Source of the DNA: Tropicimonas marinistellae
Lineage (GTDB): Bacteria > Pseudomonadota > Alphaproteobacteria > Rhodobacterales > Rhodobacteraceae
DNA length: 64,000 bases
Assembly (NCBI RefSeq): GCF_001509585.1
Contig: NZ_LNCI01000001.1
Span: 372,001 to 436,000 of the forward strand
Direction: 5' to 3'
This document shows, piece after piece, positions 8,068-16,463 of this stretch. How positions within the stretch are numbered: the stretch's first letter is position 1; every line of letters begins with the position of its first letter. Below the pieces are notes generated by a model that saw only the letters and a program-made list of their open reading frames with translations, searched no databases and had not been told where the DNA came from. Position numbers and translations under genes: made by a program.

Positions 8068-8916
8068 TCAGAGTTCCTTCCGGATGTTGACGAAGCGCAG
8101 CAGGATGCCGATGACCATGAGAACGGTGAGCAACAGCACCACCGCCGTTGCCGCAGCAGACGGGTATTGCAGAAGCCCGATGTCGTTGGAGATCAGCCGC
8201 CCGACGTTGGCGCGCTGCGATCCGGACATGAATCGCACGGTGATGAAATCGCCCATGACCAGGGTCACGACGAAGATCGTGCCGATCATGATGCCGGGTT
8301 TCGTCAGCGGCAGGACCACGTGCCAGACCGTCTGCCAGCCGCTGGCGCCTGCGTCCCGGGCGGCTTCCAGCAGGTTCTTGTCGATCCGCATCATCGTGTT
8401 GAAAATCGGGACCACCATGAACAGCGTGTAGAGGTGGACGAAGGCGAGGATCACGGAGAAATCGGAATAGAGCAGCCATTCCAACGGCTCGTCGATCAGG
8501 CCCCAGTCGATCAGCGTCTGGTTAGCGATCCCGTTGCGGCCGAGGAACGGGATCCACGAGATCATCCGGATGATGTTGGAGGTCCAGAACGGGATCGTGC
8601 AAAGCAGGAAAAGCGCGATCTGCGTCTGCAGCGACCGCACGTGGAAGGCCAGGAAATAGGCGACCGTGAAGCCGATGGTCAGCGTCAGCGCCCAGGTGAT
8701 CGCGGCATATTTGAACGTTGCCAGGAACACCTTGTAGGTGACCGCCGAGCCGAACAGGAACTCGTAATTGTCGAACTGGAAGGCGGGGTAGATCGAGTAT
8801 TCCGTCGCGCCCCAGAAACTCACGATCACGATCATCACGATCGGGGCGGCCAGAAAACACCCGAGGACCGCTGCCAGGGGCGCCGCCTGCAGCCAGCCAA
8901 TTACGTTTCGCGACAT
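8068..8916 (-). CDS. ABC transporter permease, PotB type
   Basis: A 282-residue inner-membrane permease, second half of the importer channel. It has an N-terminal membrane segment (APLAAVLGCFLAAPIVMIVI), five more hydrophobic helices, and the coupling loop LEAARDAGASGWQTVWHVVL. The start at 8916 (MSRNVIGW) was chosen because the membrane segment follows at once; the frame stays open upstream into the binding-protein gene. It sits 56 bases downstream of that gene, after a strong GC hairpin, and ends three bases before the second permease. Confidence 0.9.
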   Translation of the reverse strand: MSRNVIGWLQAAPLAAVLGCFLAAPIVMIVIVSFWGATEYSIYPAFQFDNYEFLFGSAVTYKVFLATFKYAAITWALTLTIGFTVAYFLAFHVRSLQTQIALFLLCTIPFWTSNIIRMISWIPFLGRNGIANQTLIDWGLIDEPLEWLLYSDFSVILAFVHLYTLFMVVPIFNTMMRIDKNLLEAARDAGASGWQTVWHVVLPLTKPGIMIGTIFVVTLVMGDFITVRFMSGSQRANVGRLISNDIGLLQYPSAAATAVVLLLTVLMVIGILLRFVNIRKEL

Positions 8917-8940
8917 TTGATTTCCCTGCGGATCGGTGAT

Positions 8941-8960
8941 GGGGGGCGTTGCCGCCCCCC
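8941..8960 (-). terminator. Intercistronic hairpin after ABC binding-protein gene
   Basis: An 8-bp perfect GC stem (8941-8948 with 8953-8960) closes a 4-base loop in the 56-bp gap between the binding-protein stop and the permease start. No T run follows, so it is more likely an mRNA-stabilising or partial-attenuation element that gives more binding protein than permease. Confidence 0.6.
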
Positions 8961-8972
8961 CGCCGTACGTCG

Positions 8973-10244
8973 TCAAGCGGCGATGAACTCGTTCCACTTG
9001 CGAACCATGTACTGGTTCTCGTCCATGACCGCGTTCCAGCAGGCAACGCTGCCCATGCGCTCGTAGAAAGAGCCGCCGTCGCGGGTATCGCCCGCGCTCG
9101 CCAGCACGTCGCCGAACGGGTTGGTGATGTCGCCTTCGGCCGGCTTGCCCTCGAACCAGTAGCCCCATTCGTCGGCGGTCATGAACTCCTTCGAGGTCTC
9201 GGGCACGGCGGAATAGTAGCCCTGACGCATCAGGAAGCCGCCGACCCAGCCGGAGAGGTACCAGTTGATGTATTCGTAGGCCGCGTCGAGGGCGATGCCG
9301 TCGAGCGACTTGGACAGGCCGATGCCGCCGCCCCAGGAGCGGTAGCCCTCTTCGAGCGGCTGGTAGACGCAGGGGATGCCGCGTGACTTGACCGCGGTGA
9401 TCGCCGGCGACCACATCGACTGGATCACCACCTCGCCGGAAGCCATAAGGTTGACCGACTCGTCGAAGGTCTTCCAGAAGGCGCGGAACTGGCCGGCCTT
9501 CTTAGCCTCGGTGAAGATGCCAATCGTCAGATCGATCTCTTCCTTGGTCATGTTGCCCTTGTCGGGGTACGTGTATTCGCCCATGGACTCGACGACCATC
9601 GCCATGTCCATGATGCCGATCGACGAGATGTCGAGGATGGAGGCCTTGCCCTTGAACTCGGGATTCAGCAGTTCCGACCAGTTCGAGATCGGCCGGCCGA
9701 TCAGGTCCGGGCGGATGCCCAGCGTGTCGGCGTTGTAGATCGTCGGGATCAGCGTCATCCAGCCGGTCTCGCTCTCGGCGAAGCTGGTGCCGTCGGGGCC
9801 GTCGACAAAACCCACGGTGTGCGGCGCGGTGCCCTGTGCGATCACCGATTCCGGCGTCAGCTTGCCCGATTTGAAGATGCCGACGATCTTGTCGTAGTTC
9901 GCGATCTTCGAGGTATCCATCGCCTGCAGGTTGCCGGTCGGCCAGACCTTCTTGCAGATCCAGTACTCGATGTCGGCGATGTCGAAGCTGTCGGGCTGGG
10001 TCGCCGCGCGCTGCGTGACGCTGTCGGAATCGAGCGCGGTCATCTCCAGCGTGAAGCCGAGTTCTTCCTTCACCTTCTGCGCCACCTCGTTGAGGTTCGA
10101 CACCCCGGTGCCGAACTGACGCAGCGTGACATCCTTGATGTCCTGCGCCCAGATCATCGGCGCCGGAAGGGTGGTTGCCGCCACCGCGGCAGCGCCGCCC
10201 TTCAGCAGGGTCCGTCTGCTGTATCCAATTCTTGGCTTGGCCAT
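8973..10244 (-). CDS. ABC transporter substrate-binding protein, Tat-exported
   Basis: A 423-residue periplasmic binding protein of the extracellular solute-binding family 1/PotD-like group. The N-terminus carries a twin-arginine signal (SRRTLLKGG, then a hydrophobic AAAVAATTLPAP run ending near AQDI), so it is exported folded. The mature domain ends with TADEWGYWFEGKPAEGDI and a C-terminal helix, typical of the polyamine-like branch. It lies 29 bases after the ATPase gene and is followed by a GC hairpin and the two permeases. The ligand is unknown; polyamine-like or amide-type compounds are the usual range of this branch. Confidence 0.9.
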   Translation of the reverse strand: MAKPRIGYSRRTLLKGGAAAVAATTLPAPMIWAQDIKDVTLRQFGTGVSNLNEVAQKVKEELGFTLEMTALDSDSVTQRAATQPDSFDIADIEYWICKKVWPTGNLQAMDTSKIANYDKIVGIFKSGKLTPESVIAQGTAPHTVGFVDGPDGTSFAESETGWMTLIPTIYNADTLGIRPDLIGRPISNWSELLNPEFKGKASILDISSIGIMDMAMVVESMGEYTYPDKGNMTKEEIDLTIGIFTEAKKAGQFRAFWKTFDESVNLMASGEVVIQSMWSPAITAVKSRGIPCVYQPLEEGYRSWGGGIGLSKSLDGIALDAAYEYINWYLSGWVGGFLMRQGYYSAVPETSKEFMTADEWGYWFEGKPAEGDITNPFGDVLASAGDTRDGGSFYERMGSVACWNAVMDENQYMVRKWNEFIAA

Positions 10245-10273
10245 TGTCGTTGCTTCCTTTCCTGTTGGTGTCT

Positions 10274-11248
10274 TCAGGCTTGGAGACGGTGGACCCGCCT
10301 CTCGTCCCAGGTCAGCGTCACCGGCTCACCCGGGGTCTTCGGAGTTCTGTAAAAATCCTCTTCGGGAACGATGGCGAGGACCTCTTCGCCTTGCTCCGTC
10401 GTTGCCGTGAGCGCCACGGTTGCGCCCTGGTATTCCACCGATGTCACGGTGGCCGCGCGGCCGGCTTCGCCCAATTGCACGTCATCCGCGCGCAACGCCG
10501 CCTTGGCGCCGTCGATGGTGATCACGTTGTGGCCGCCCATGAACCGGGCGACGAACTCGGTCCGCGGGGAGTTGAAGACCTCGCGCGGCGGGCCTGCTTG
10601 TTCGATGACCGCGTTGTTCATGACGATCACCTCGTCGGCGAGCGCCAGCGCCTCGTCCTGACCGTGGGTCACGTGGATGAAGGTGATGCCAAGCTCGCGC
10701 TGCAACCGCTTCAGCTCGGCCCGCATCTTGATGCGCAGGAACGGGTCCAGCGCCGACAGCGGCTCGTCCAGCAGCAGCACCTTGGGCTTGGTGATCAGCG
10801 CGCGCGCCAGCGCCACCCGCTGCTGTTGTCCGCCCGAAAGCTGCGCCGGTAGCCGGTCAGCATAGTCGGACATGTGCACGAGGGCGAGAAGCTCGTCTGC
10901 CCGTGCGTGCCGCGACGGCTTGTCGACACCCTGCATCCTCAGCGAAAACGCCACGTTGTCGCGCACGCTCAGATGCGGGAACAGGGCGTAGTTCTGGAAC
11001 ATCATCGCTGTCCCGCGCTTGGCGGGGGGAAGCGCCGAGATATCCACATTGTCGAGCAGAATGGCGCCTTCCGACACGCTCTCGTGCCCCGCGATCATTC
11101 GAAGTGTCGAGGACTTGCCGCAGCCCGAAGGCCCCAGAAGGCACACATAGGTGCCGGACGCGATAATGTGGTTCAGGTTGTTGACCGCAACGGTATCGCC
11201 GTAACGTTTCGTAAGGTGGACGAACTCCAGATCGTGCCCTGTTCGCAT
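10274..11248 (-). CDS. ABC transporter ATP-binding protein, PotA type
   Basis: A 324-residue ATPase that powers the importer. Walker A is GPSGCGKSS at 39-47, the signature LSGGQQQ is at 138-144, and Walker B is VLLLDEP at 157-163. A C-terminal TOBE-like region follows, as in PotA/CysA-class ATPases. The ATG at 11248 was chosen; the frame is open to 11380 with another Met at 11281, but the conserved N-terminal strand begins only at LEFVHLTKRYG. It is the first gene of the five-gene operon, and faces the GntR gene across a 208-bp divergent promoter region that holds a palindromic operator. Confidence 0.93.
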   Translation of the reverse strand: MRTGHDLEFVHLTKRYGDTVAVNNLNHIIASGTYVCLLGPSGCGKSSTLRMIAGHESVSEGAILLDNVDISALPPAKRGTAMMFQNYALFPHLSVRDNVAFSLRMQGVDKPSRHARADELLALVHMSDYADRLPAQLSGGQQQRVALARALITKPKVLLLDEPLSALDPFLRIKMRAELKRLQRELGITFIHVTHGQDEALALADEVIVMNNAVIEQAGPPREVFNSPRTEFVARFMGGHNVITIDGAKAALRADDVQLGEAGRAATVTSVEYQGATVALTATTEQGEEVLAIVPEEDFYRTPKTPGEPVTLTWDERRVHRLQA

Positions 11249-11394
11249 TGGCCCCCCGCTGTCCTTGGCCTTCCCCACCATCTCCCGGCGAGCGGCCGGC
11301 GGGCAGAAGTATCGACGTGCGAAGCGGTCGGAATCCGGAGTTGCTTCTTTTAATCGCAGTGCCTGACGCAAAGTGTGCAATTTTTGGCAACAAT

Positions 11395-11406
11395 ATTGTA
11401 TACGAT
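11395..11406. promoter_or_regulatory. GntR/FCD-type operator candidate (ATTGTATACGAT)
   Basis: A 12-bp near-palindrome with a perfect GTATAC core and one mismatched pair lies between the divergent ABC operon and the GntR gene. The form ATnGTATACnAT is a common site type for FCD-subfamily GntR regulators. It sits 147 bases from the ABC ATPase start and 51 bases before the regulator start, in an AT-rich patch, so it could control both directions. Confidence 0.6.
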
Positions 11407-11456
11407 TTGCTGCGGCGGTTGGCTTGCGCGCGCCGCTTGCCTTGAACGGGGCGCCA

Positions 11457-12173
11457 ATGCAGGGTCGGGCTGACAGGAATCAGAGGATGACCTTGGCGCA
11501 GGTGAAGGCGGGAACCGGCGAAGCGATTGCCGCAGATCTTGAGCGGGCGGTTCTTGAACACCGGCTGCCTCCCGGCACAAAGCTCGGTGAGGATGAACTC
11601 TGCGATGTCTTCGGGGTAAGCCGTACGACCATCCGCTCCGCACTGCACGCTCTCGCCCACCGGCGACTTGTCGAGTTGAAGCGAAACCGCGGCGCCTTTG
11701 TCGCCCAGCCGACGGTTCGCGAAGCTCGGGAGATTTTCGAGGCGCGCTCCTTGCTCGAACCGCGCACCGCGCGGTCGGCGGCCGAACGGATCGGCCCTGC
11801 CGATTTCGACACGCTTCGCGCGCATATCGCGGCCGAACACGCCGCCACCGACGAAGGGGACAATTCCCGCGCGCTGTTCCTCTCGGGGTCTTTCCACATC
11901 GAGATCGCGAAGATTGCTCAACAGGAAACCATCGAGGCGTTTATTTCCGAACTCGTCTCGCGGTCGTCGCTTATCATCGCGCTTTACTGGCAACGTCGCG
12001 CGGCGCTCTGTGAAAATCACGCCCACGACGCGCTTCTCGCCGCTTTCGAGGCGCGGGATGGCGGCCTTGCGGAGGAATTGATGAAAAACCACCTTCTCGA
12101 CCTGCTTTCCTCGCTCAACCTGACACAGCTTGCCTCGGCGCCCGGCTCGCTTCGAGAGGCGCTGGCGCGATGA
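11457..12173 (+). CDS. GntR-family regulator, FCD subfamily
   Basis: A 238-residue transcription factor. The winged HTH spans about residues 15-80, with GEDELCDVFGVSRTTIRSAL as the helix-turn-helix. The C-terminal all-helical FCD domain (about 90-220) carries the usual acidic and His positions (FHIEIAKIA, ENHAHDALL) that bind a metal and a carboxylate ligand. The ATG at 11457 leaves the operator upstream in the promoter; an earlier open stretch would run through it. It is divergent from the ABC operon, so it very likely represses or autoregulates that operon. It overlaps the next gene by four bases. Confidence 0.88.
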   Translation: MQGRADRNQRMTLAQVKAGTGEAIAADLERAVLEHRLPPGTKLGEDELCDVFGVSRTTIRSALHALAHRRLVELKRNRGAFVAQPTVREAREIFEARSLLEPRTARSAAERIGPADFDTLRAHIAAEHAATDEGDNSRALFLSGSFHIEIAKIAQQETIEAFISELVSRSSLIIALYWQRRAALCENHAHDALLAAFEARDGGLAEELMKNHLLDLLSSLNLTQLASAPGSLREALAR

Positions 12174-13006
12174 GCGCGGCAACGTTCCGAACGGCGGGTA
12201 TCGCGGATGTCGAGACAATGCTCGAGTGGGCCGCGCGCGAGGGGTGGAATCCTGGCGAGGAAGACGCTGCCGCCTTCCATGCCGCCGATCCCGAAGGGTT
12301 CCTGCTCGCAGAGGTCGGGGGCACGCTGGCCGCCGCGATTTCGGTGGTCAACCATAGCGACGAATTTGCCTTCCTCGGGTTCTATATCTGCCGGCCCGAG
12401 TTTCGCGGCCGGGGGATCGGTTTCGCACTCTGGCGACATGCCTTGGCGCATGCGGGCAACCGGACCGTCGGGCTCGACGGCGTTGCCGATCAGGAGGCCA
12501 ACTACCGACGCTCCGGCTTCGAGCGTGCCGGTGCCTCGGTGCGCTACGAGGGCAGGCTGACGGCGAAGCCGGAAGCGGCGGTAAGAGGTATCCGCCCGAC
12601 GGACGCGGCTGCAATCGCCGCGCTCGACATGGCCGCCAACGGCGTCCAGCGGCCCGCGTTTCTGTCGGCCTGGACGGCTGACACACCGACCAGAAAGACA
12701 CTGGTTCTGGACGGGCCCAATGGGCCGCGCGGGTATGCCACGATCCGTCGATGCCGCGAGGGTGTGAAGGTCGGCCCCATCGTCGCCGAAGGCGCAGACG
12801 ATGCGATAGCTCTCGCGCAGGCAGCCCTGGACGTTCTCCCCGCCGAAACGGCCGTGATCGACATACCGTCCTCCAACGACGCCCTGCGCCAGCGACTGGT
12901 CGCACGCGGCTTTCGCGATACCTTTGCGACCGCCCGGATGTACCGGGGCACGCCGCCGACCACGCTTCCGTTACTGCAGGCAATCGGAACGATGGAGCTT
13001 GGGTGA
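12170..13006 (+). CDS. Double-domain GNAT acetyltransferase
   Basis: A 278-residue protein. Residues 1-135 form a GNAT domain: strand FLGFYICRPEFRGRGIGFAL carries the acetyl-CoA-binding R/Q-x-x-G-x-G/A motif (RGRGIG) and NYRRSGFERAG ends it. The C-terminal half (about 140-270) looks like a second, degenerate GNAT-like or YitH-like domain (GYATIRRCREGVKVGPIVAE). The gene starts inside the GntR stop codon (ATGA), so both are cotranscribed. It may acetylate the transported compound or its product; substrate unknown. Confidence 0.85.
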   Translation: MSAATFRTAGIADVETMLEWAAREGWNPGEEDAAAFHAADPEGFLLAEVGGTLAAAISVVNHSDEFAFLGFYICRPEFRGRGIGFALWRHALAHAGNRTVGLDGVADQEANYRRSGFERAGASVRYEGRLTAKPEAAVRGIRPTDAAAIAALDMAANGVQRPAFLSAWTADTPTRKTLVLDGPNGPRGYATIRRCREGVKVGPIVAEGADDAIALAQAALDVLPAETAVIDIPSSNDALRQRLVARGFRDTFATARMYRGTPPTTLPLLQAIGTMELG

Positions 13007-13007
13007 C

Positions 13008-13030
13008 GGCGCGCGGAAGCGCCTTTGCAT
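13008..13030 (+). terminator. Weak terminator-like hairpin after the GNAT gene
   Basis: A 5-bp GGCGC/GCGCC stem with a 6-base loop begins two bases after the stop and is followed by TTTGCATT. It could end the GntR-GNAT transcript, which converges on the RND operon. Confidence 0.35.
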
Positions 13031-13291
13031 TCCACACGAGAAACCAAAGAAGCGCTCATCAAATGACGCCCCCCCTGATCTCCGTTTTTCGGGCTAGCTG
13101 ACTGCGTGCGGATGGCGGTCCGTCCGGCGTCAATTATGCGAGTGAAACAGAACCCTTCAAACCCGTGGCGAATGCCTGTCTTTCATCCGTCTCGCGGAGC
13201 GCCGCGCCGTGGAGTCGAGACAAAGCGTGTACGCGTGACGTGCGGCCGATATGCCGGCGTCTCACAAGCATCGCGCTGGCGGGTGCCGATG

Positions 13292-16200
13292 TCATTCGGC
13301 TGGCACGGGCGCAAGCTTGGTCGTCTCTTTCGGATGGCCGGACAAGGCAATACGCAGCAGGGGTGGGACCGTCAGGAGCGTCAGGAAAGCCGACATGGAG
13401 AGGCCGCCGACGACGACCGCGCCAAGCCCCCGGTAGAGCTCCGATCCCGCGCCAGGGAAGTACACCAGAGGCAGCATCCCGAAGACGGATGTCAGTGTCG
13501 ACATGAAGATCGGCCGGATACGGTTCTGTGTGGCTTCCCGGATCGCGTCTTCGGGTGACATCTGGTCGTGCCGGAGATGGTGCAGGGACTGGTGCACGAT
13601 CAGGATCGCGTTGTTGACCACGATACCGATCAGGATCACGAACCCGAGCAATGTCAGCATATCGAGTGGTTGATTGCCGTTTGCGTTGAGCACCGCGAGC
13701 CCGCCGACGCCTCCGGCCGCCGCGACGGGAACGGAGATCAGCACGACCAGCGGCAGGACGAAGCTTTCGAAGAGGATCGCCATCACGAGGAAGACGATTA
13801 CGAGGGCCACGACGAGATTGATCTGGATGGCGTTCCAGGTCTGCGAGAGCTGGTCGGCCGTTCCCGAGACGGACAGGCGAACCCCCGGGGGAAGGCCGCG
13901 CGCCTCGATGGGCGCGATGACCTCGTTCTCAAGCAGTTCCACCGCCGCTTCGAGCGGCAGGGCGCCGGAGGGCCGGACCTCGAGCGTTACGGTTCTCAGG
14001 CGCTCCAGATGCCGGATTTCGGTTGGCCCTGCGGTGACCGTGACATCGGCCAGCCCACCGGCAGGAACGATCTGACCGGAGGGCGTGACGACGGGGAGCG
14101 TCGCGATGTCTTGCGTGCGCAGGGCATTCTGGACGGACGCATCGCCGGTCAGCGTCAGGTCGAGACGGCGGTTGCCGACGTTGATCTCGGCAATGCGGAT
14201 CCCGTCGTTGTAGGCGTCCACGGTGGCTGCGAGATCCTGCGTCGACAGGCCGGCATCGGCGAGTCGGACGCGGTCCGGCACCAGACGCACCTCCGGTGCT
14301 CCGAGTTCCAGCCCTGGGATCGGACGGAACTGGTGACCATCGGAGCGCGGAAGGAGGCCCGAGATGGCCCCGGCCGCCTGTCCGGCGACGGCGAGAATGT
14401 CCTCAAGCTCATCCCCGGAGATGTTCAGCTCGATGGTCCTCCCGCCGCCGACGCCGCGACCGAACAGCGAGGGCTGGGTCATGAATCCGAATGTTCCGGG
14501 TTCGGAGAAGATCGGGCGCGACAGGATCGGGATCACCTCGGCGACCCGGTTCCCGTCCACGGTCGCTGCACCGACGAAGCTGTTGCCCGGGGTCGCGACG
14601 AAGAAAAAGCTCTGCAGGGCCGGTGTGCCATCCTCGGTTTCCGTGGCCGGAGCCGCCTCCCACATCGGCCGCGCAACGGACTCGATCCGTTCCGCGATGG
14701 TCTCGGTCGTCGCGAGATTGTAGCCCGGCGGCGGGATCAGCAAACCAAAGACCAGGTTCCGATTGCCTTCGGGCAGGTATTCCAGCTTTGGCAGGAAGGC
14801 CCATGCGGCCAACGCGGCGCCACCACCGATGACCGTGACAAGCAACAGCCCCAAAGCCCGAAACCGAACCGTCAGCGAAACGTATTTCATGACCAGCCAA
14901 CTGAAACCGGCCGCGACATGGTCCACGACGGGGATCCTGCGGTTCTTCGCGTTGTCCTTGGGCAGAAGCCGGCTCGACAGGGCCGGCACGACGGTCACGG
15001 CCACAACGAGCGAGAGCAGGACGGAGACGGAGATCGCGACGGCGATGTCGCGGAAGAGCTGTCCAGCCTCGAGCTCCATGATCAGGATTGGGATGAACAC
15101 CATCACCGTGGTCAGGGCGGAGACGAGCACGGCGCCCCAGACCTGGCGCGCCCCTTCGTAGGCCGCGGCCCGTCGGCTCATGCCTTTTTCCGACAGTCGA
15201 TAGATGTTTTCCAGAACGACGATGGCGGCATCGACAATCATGCCGACGGCGAAGGCAATGCCGGCGAGCGATATCACGTTCAAGGTGCGGCCAGTGGCGG
15301 CCATTGCCACGAAGGTCGCGACAATCGAGACGGGAATGGCGAGGCTCACGACCAGCGTCGCGCGCGGGCTGCGCAGGAAGATCAGCAGCACGCCCGCTGC
15401 CAGCAGGCCGCCGATCCAGATGTTCTGGACCACGAGGTCAATCGCGCCCTCGATGTAGACGGTTTCATCGTAGACCTGTTCGAGCGTCAGACCCTCGCGT
15501 GCGACCGGGCCGGCCTGAAGCTCCGCGAGCACGCGCTTGACCTCGTCCATTGTCTCGATGACGTTCGCGCCGGGCTCGCGCACCAGGTTGAAGGCGAGGG
15601 CCGGTTCGCCGCGAAACCGCAATTTCGCGGTGCTCTCCTTGTAAGCGAAGCCGACATCGGCGACGTCCTTCACCCGGACACGACCCAAAGTGTTCGCGGG
15701 GCCCTGAACCTGGCTACGCAAGACCACATTCTCCACCGCCGCGATGGTGTTGAGTTCGCCATCCGCGCGCACCACGTAGCGCCGCTTGCCCTCCTCGACA
15801 TCGCCTGCCGAAACGCTGACATTCTCGGCCCGCAGGCTGCGGATGACCTCGGGGATGGTCATGCCGTATCGAGCCAGCTCATCGGGATGCACCACGATCT
15901 GCAGCTCGCGCGTCACGCCGCCAAACACGTTGACGGTCGAGATACCATCAATCCGCTCAAGCCGTTCCTTGATCTCGTCCTCGACGAAATCGCCATACTG
16001 CGGCAGCGGGCGGGACGCGCCCTCGCCAGCGCGGACGATGACCCAGGCGATCGGGCTGTCATCAGAGCCGGAGGTATTCAAGGTTGGCTCGCTGGCCTCG
16101 TCCGGATACCCGCCGACGCGGTCCAGTCGGTTGGAAACCAGCAGCAGCACATTTGCCATGTCCGAGCCCACGGCGAATTCCAGCGTGACCTCGGCCTGGC

Positions 16201-16459
16201 CGGTGCGGGCGCGGCTGCTCATCCGGTCGAGACCTTCGAGGCCCCGGAAGGCGTCTTCTTGCGGGTTGATGATCTCGCGTTCGACGTCGGCCGGTGCCGC
16301 GCCGGGCCAGGCCGTCTCGACAACGACAATCGGCTTGCGCACATCCGGCGCGAGCTGGACGGGGATGCGGGACAGGGCGAGGGCGCCGAACATCACCGCC
16401 ATGAACACGATGGCAACGACGGCAATCGGACGATCGATGGCGTAGCGGATAGGGTCCAT
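13292..16459 (-). CDS. RND-family efflux permease
   Basis: A 1055-residue inner-membrane proton-driven exporter, close to the usual 1020-1060 residues of the AcrB/HAE1 family. It shows the N-terminal helix (about 10-30), a large periplasmic loop, the central helix cluster at about 340-480, a second loop, and C-terminal helices. The relay helix reads GMIVDAAIVVLEN: Asp410 is present, but the next position is Ala where AcrB has a second Asp. The start at 16459 (MDPIRYAIDRP) was chosen because family homology begins there; the open frame runs 49 codons further. It starts five bases after the adaptor stop. No outer-membrane TolC gene is in the window, so a remote one is presumably used. Confidence 0.93.
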   Translation of the reverse strand: MDPIRYAIDRPIAVVAIVFMAVMFGALALSRIPVQLAPDVRKPIVVVETAWPGAAPADVEREIINPQEDAFRGLEGLDRMSSRARTGQAEVTLEFAVGSDMANVLLLVSNRLDRVGGYPDEASEPTLNTSGSDDSPIAWVIVRAGEGASRPLPQYGDFVEDEIKERLERIDGISTVNVFGGVTRELQIVVHPDELARYGMTIPEVIRSLRAENVSVSAGDVEEGKRRYVVRADGELNTIAAVENVVLRSQVQGPANTLGRVRVKDVADVGFAYKESTAKLRFRGEPALAFNLVREPGANVIETMDEVKRVLAELQAGPVAREGLTLEQVYDETVYIEGAIDLVVQNIWIGGLLAAGVLLIFLRSPRATLVVSLAIPVSIVATFVAMAATGRTLNVISLAGIAFAVGMIVDAAIVVLENIYRLSEKGMSRRAAAYEGARQVWGAVLVSALTTVMVFIPILIMELEAGQLFRDIAVAISVSVLLSLVVAVTVVPALSSRLLPKDNAKNRRIPVVDHVAAGFSWLVMKYVSLTVRFRALGLLLVTVIGGGAALAAWAFLPKLEYLPEGNRNLVFGLLIPPPGYNLATTETIAERIESVARPMWEAAPATETEDGTPALQSFFFVATPGNSFVGAATVDGNRVAEVIPILSRPIFSEPGTFGFMTQPSLFGRGVGGGRTIELNISGDELEDILAVAGQAAGAISGLLPRSDGHQFRPIPGLELGAPEVRLVPDRVRLADAGLSTQDLAATVDAYNDGIRIAEINVGNRRLDLTLTGDASVQNALRTQDIATLPVVTPSGQIVPAGGLADVTVTAGPTEIRHLERLRTVTLEVRPSGALPLEAAVELLENEVIAPIEARGLPPGVRLSVSGTADQLSQTWNAIQINLVVALVIVFLVMAILFESFVLPLVVLISVPVAAAGGVGGLAVLNANGNQPLDMLTLLGFVILIGIVVNNAILIVHQSLHHLRHDQMSPEDAIREATQNRIRPIFMSTLTSVFGMLPLVYFPGAGSELYRGLGAVVVGGLSMSAFLTLLTVPPLLRIALSGHPKETTKLAPVPAE

Positions 16460-16463
16460 CCGC

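Noticed and set aside
7660-9066. 468-codon plus-strand frame across the ABC permease genes
   Set aside because: Antisense to two clear permeases and very rich in Asp, Glu, His and Arg, typical of a shadow frame.
7228-11248. Naming the first ABC operon as a spermidine/putrescine importer
   Set aside because: PotABCD-like components take many ligands, and the coupled racemase points to another substrate; no binding residues could be assigned.
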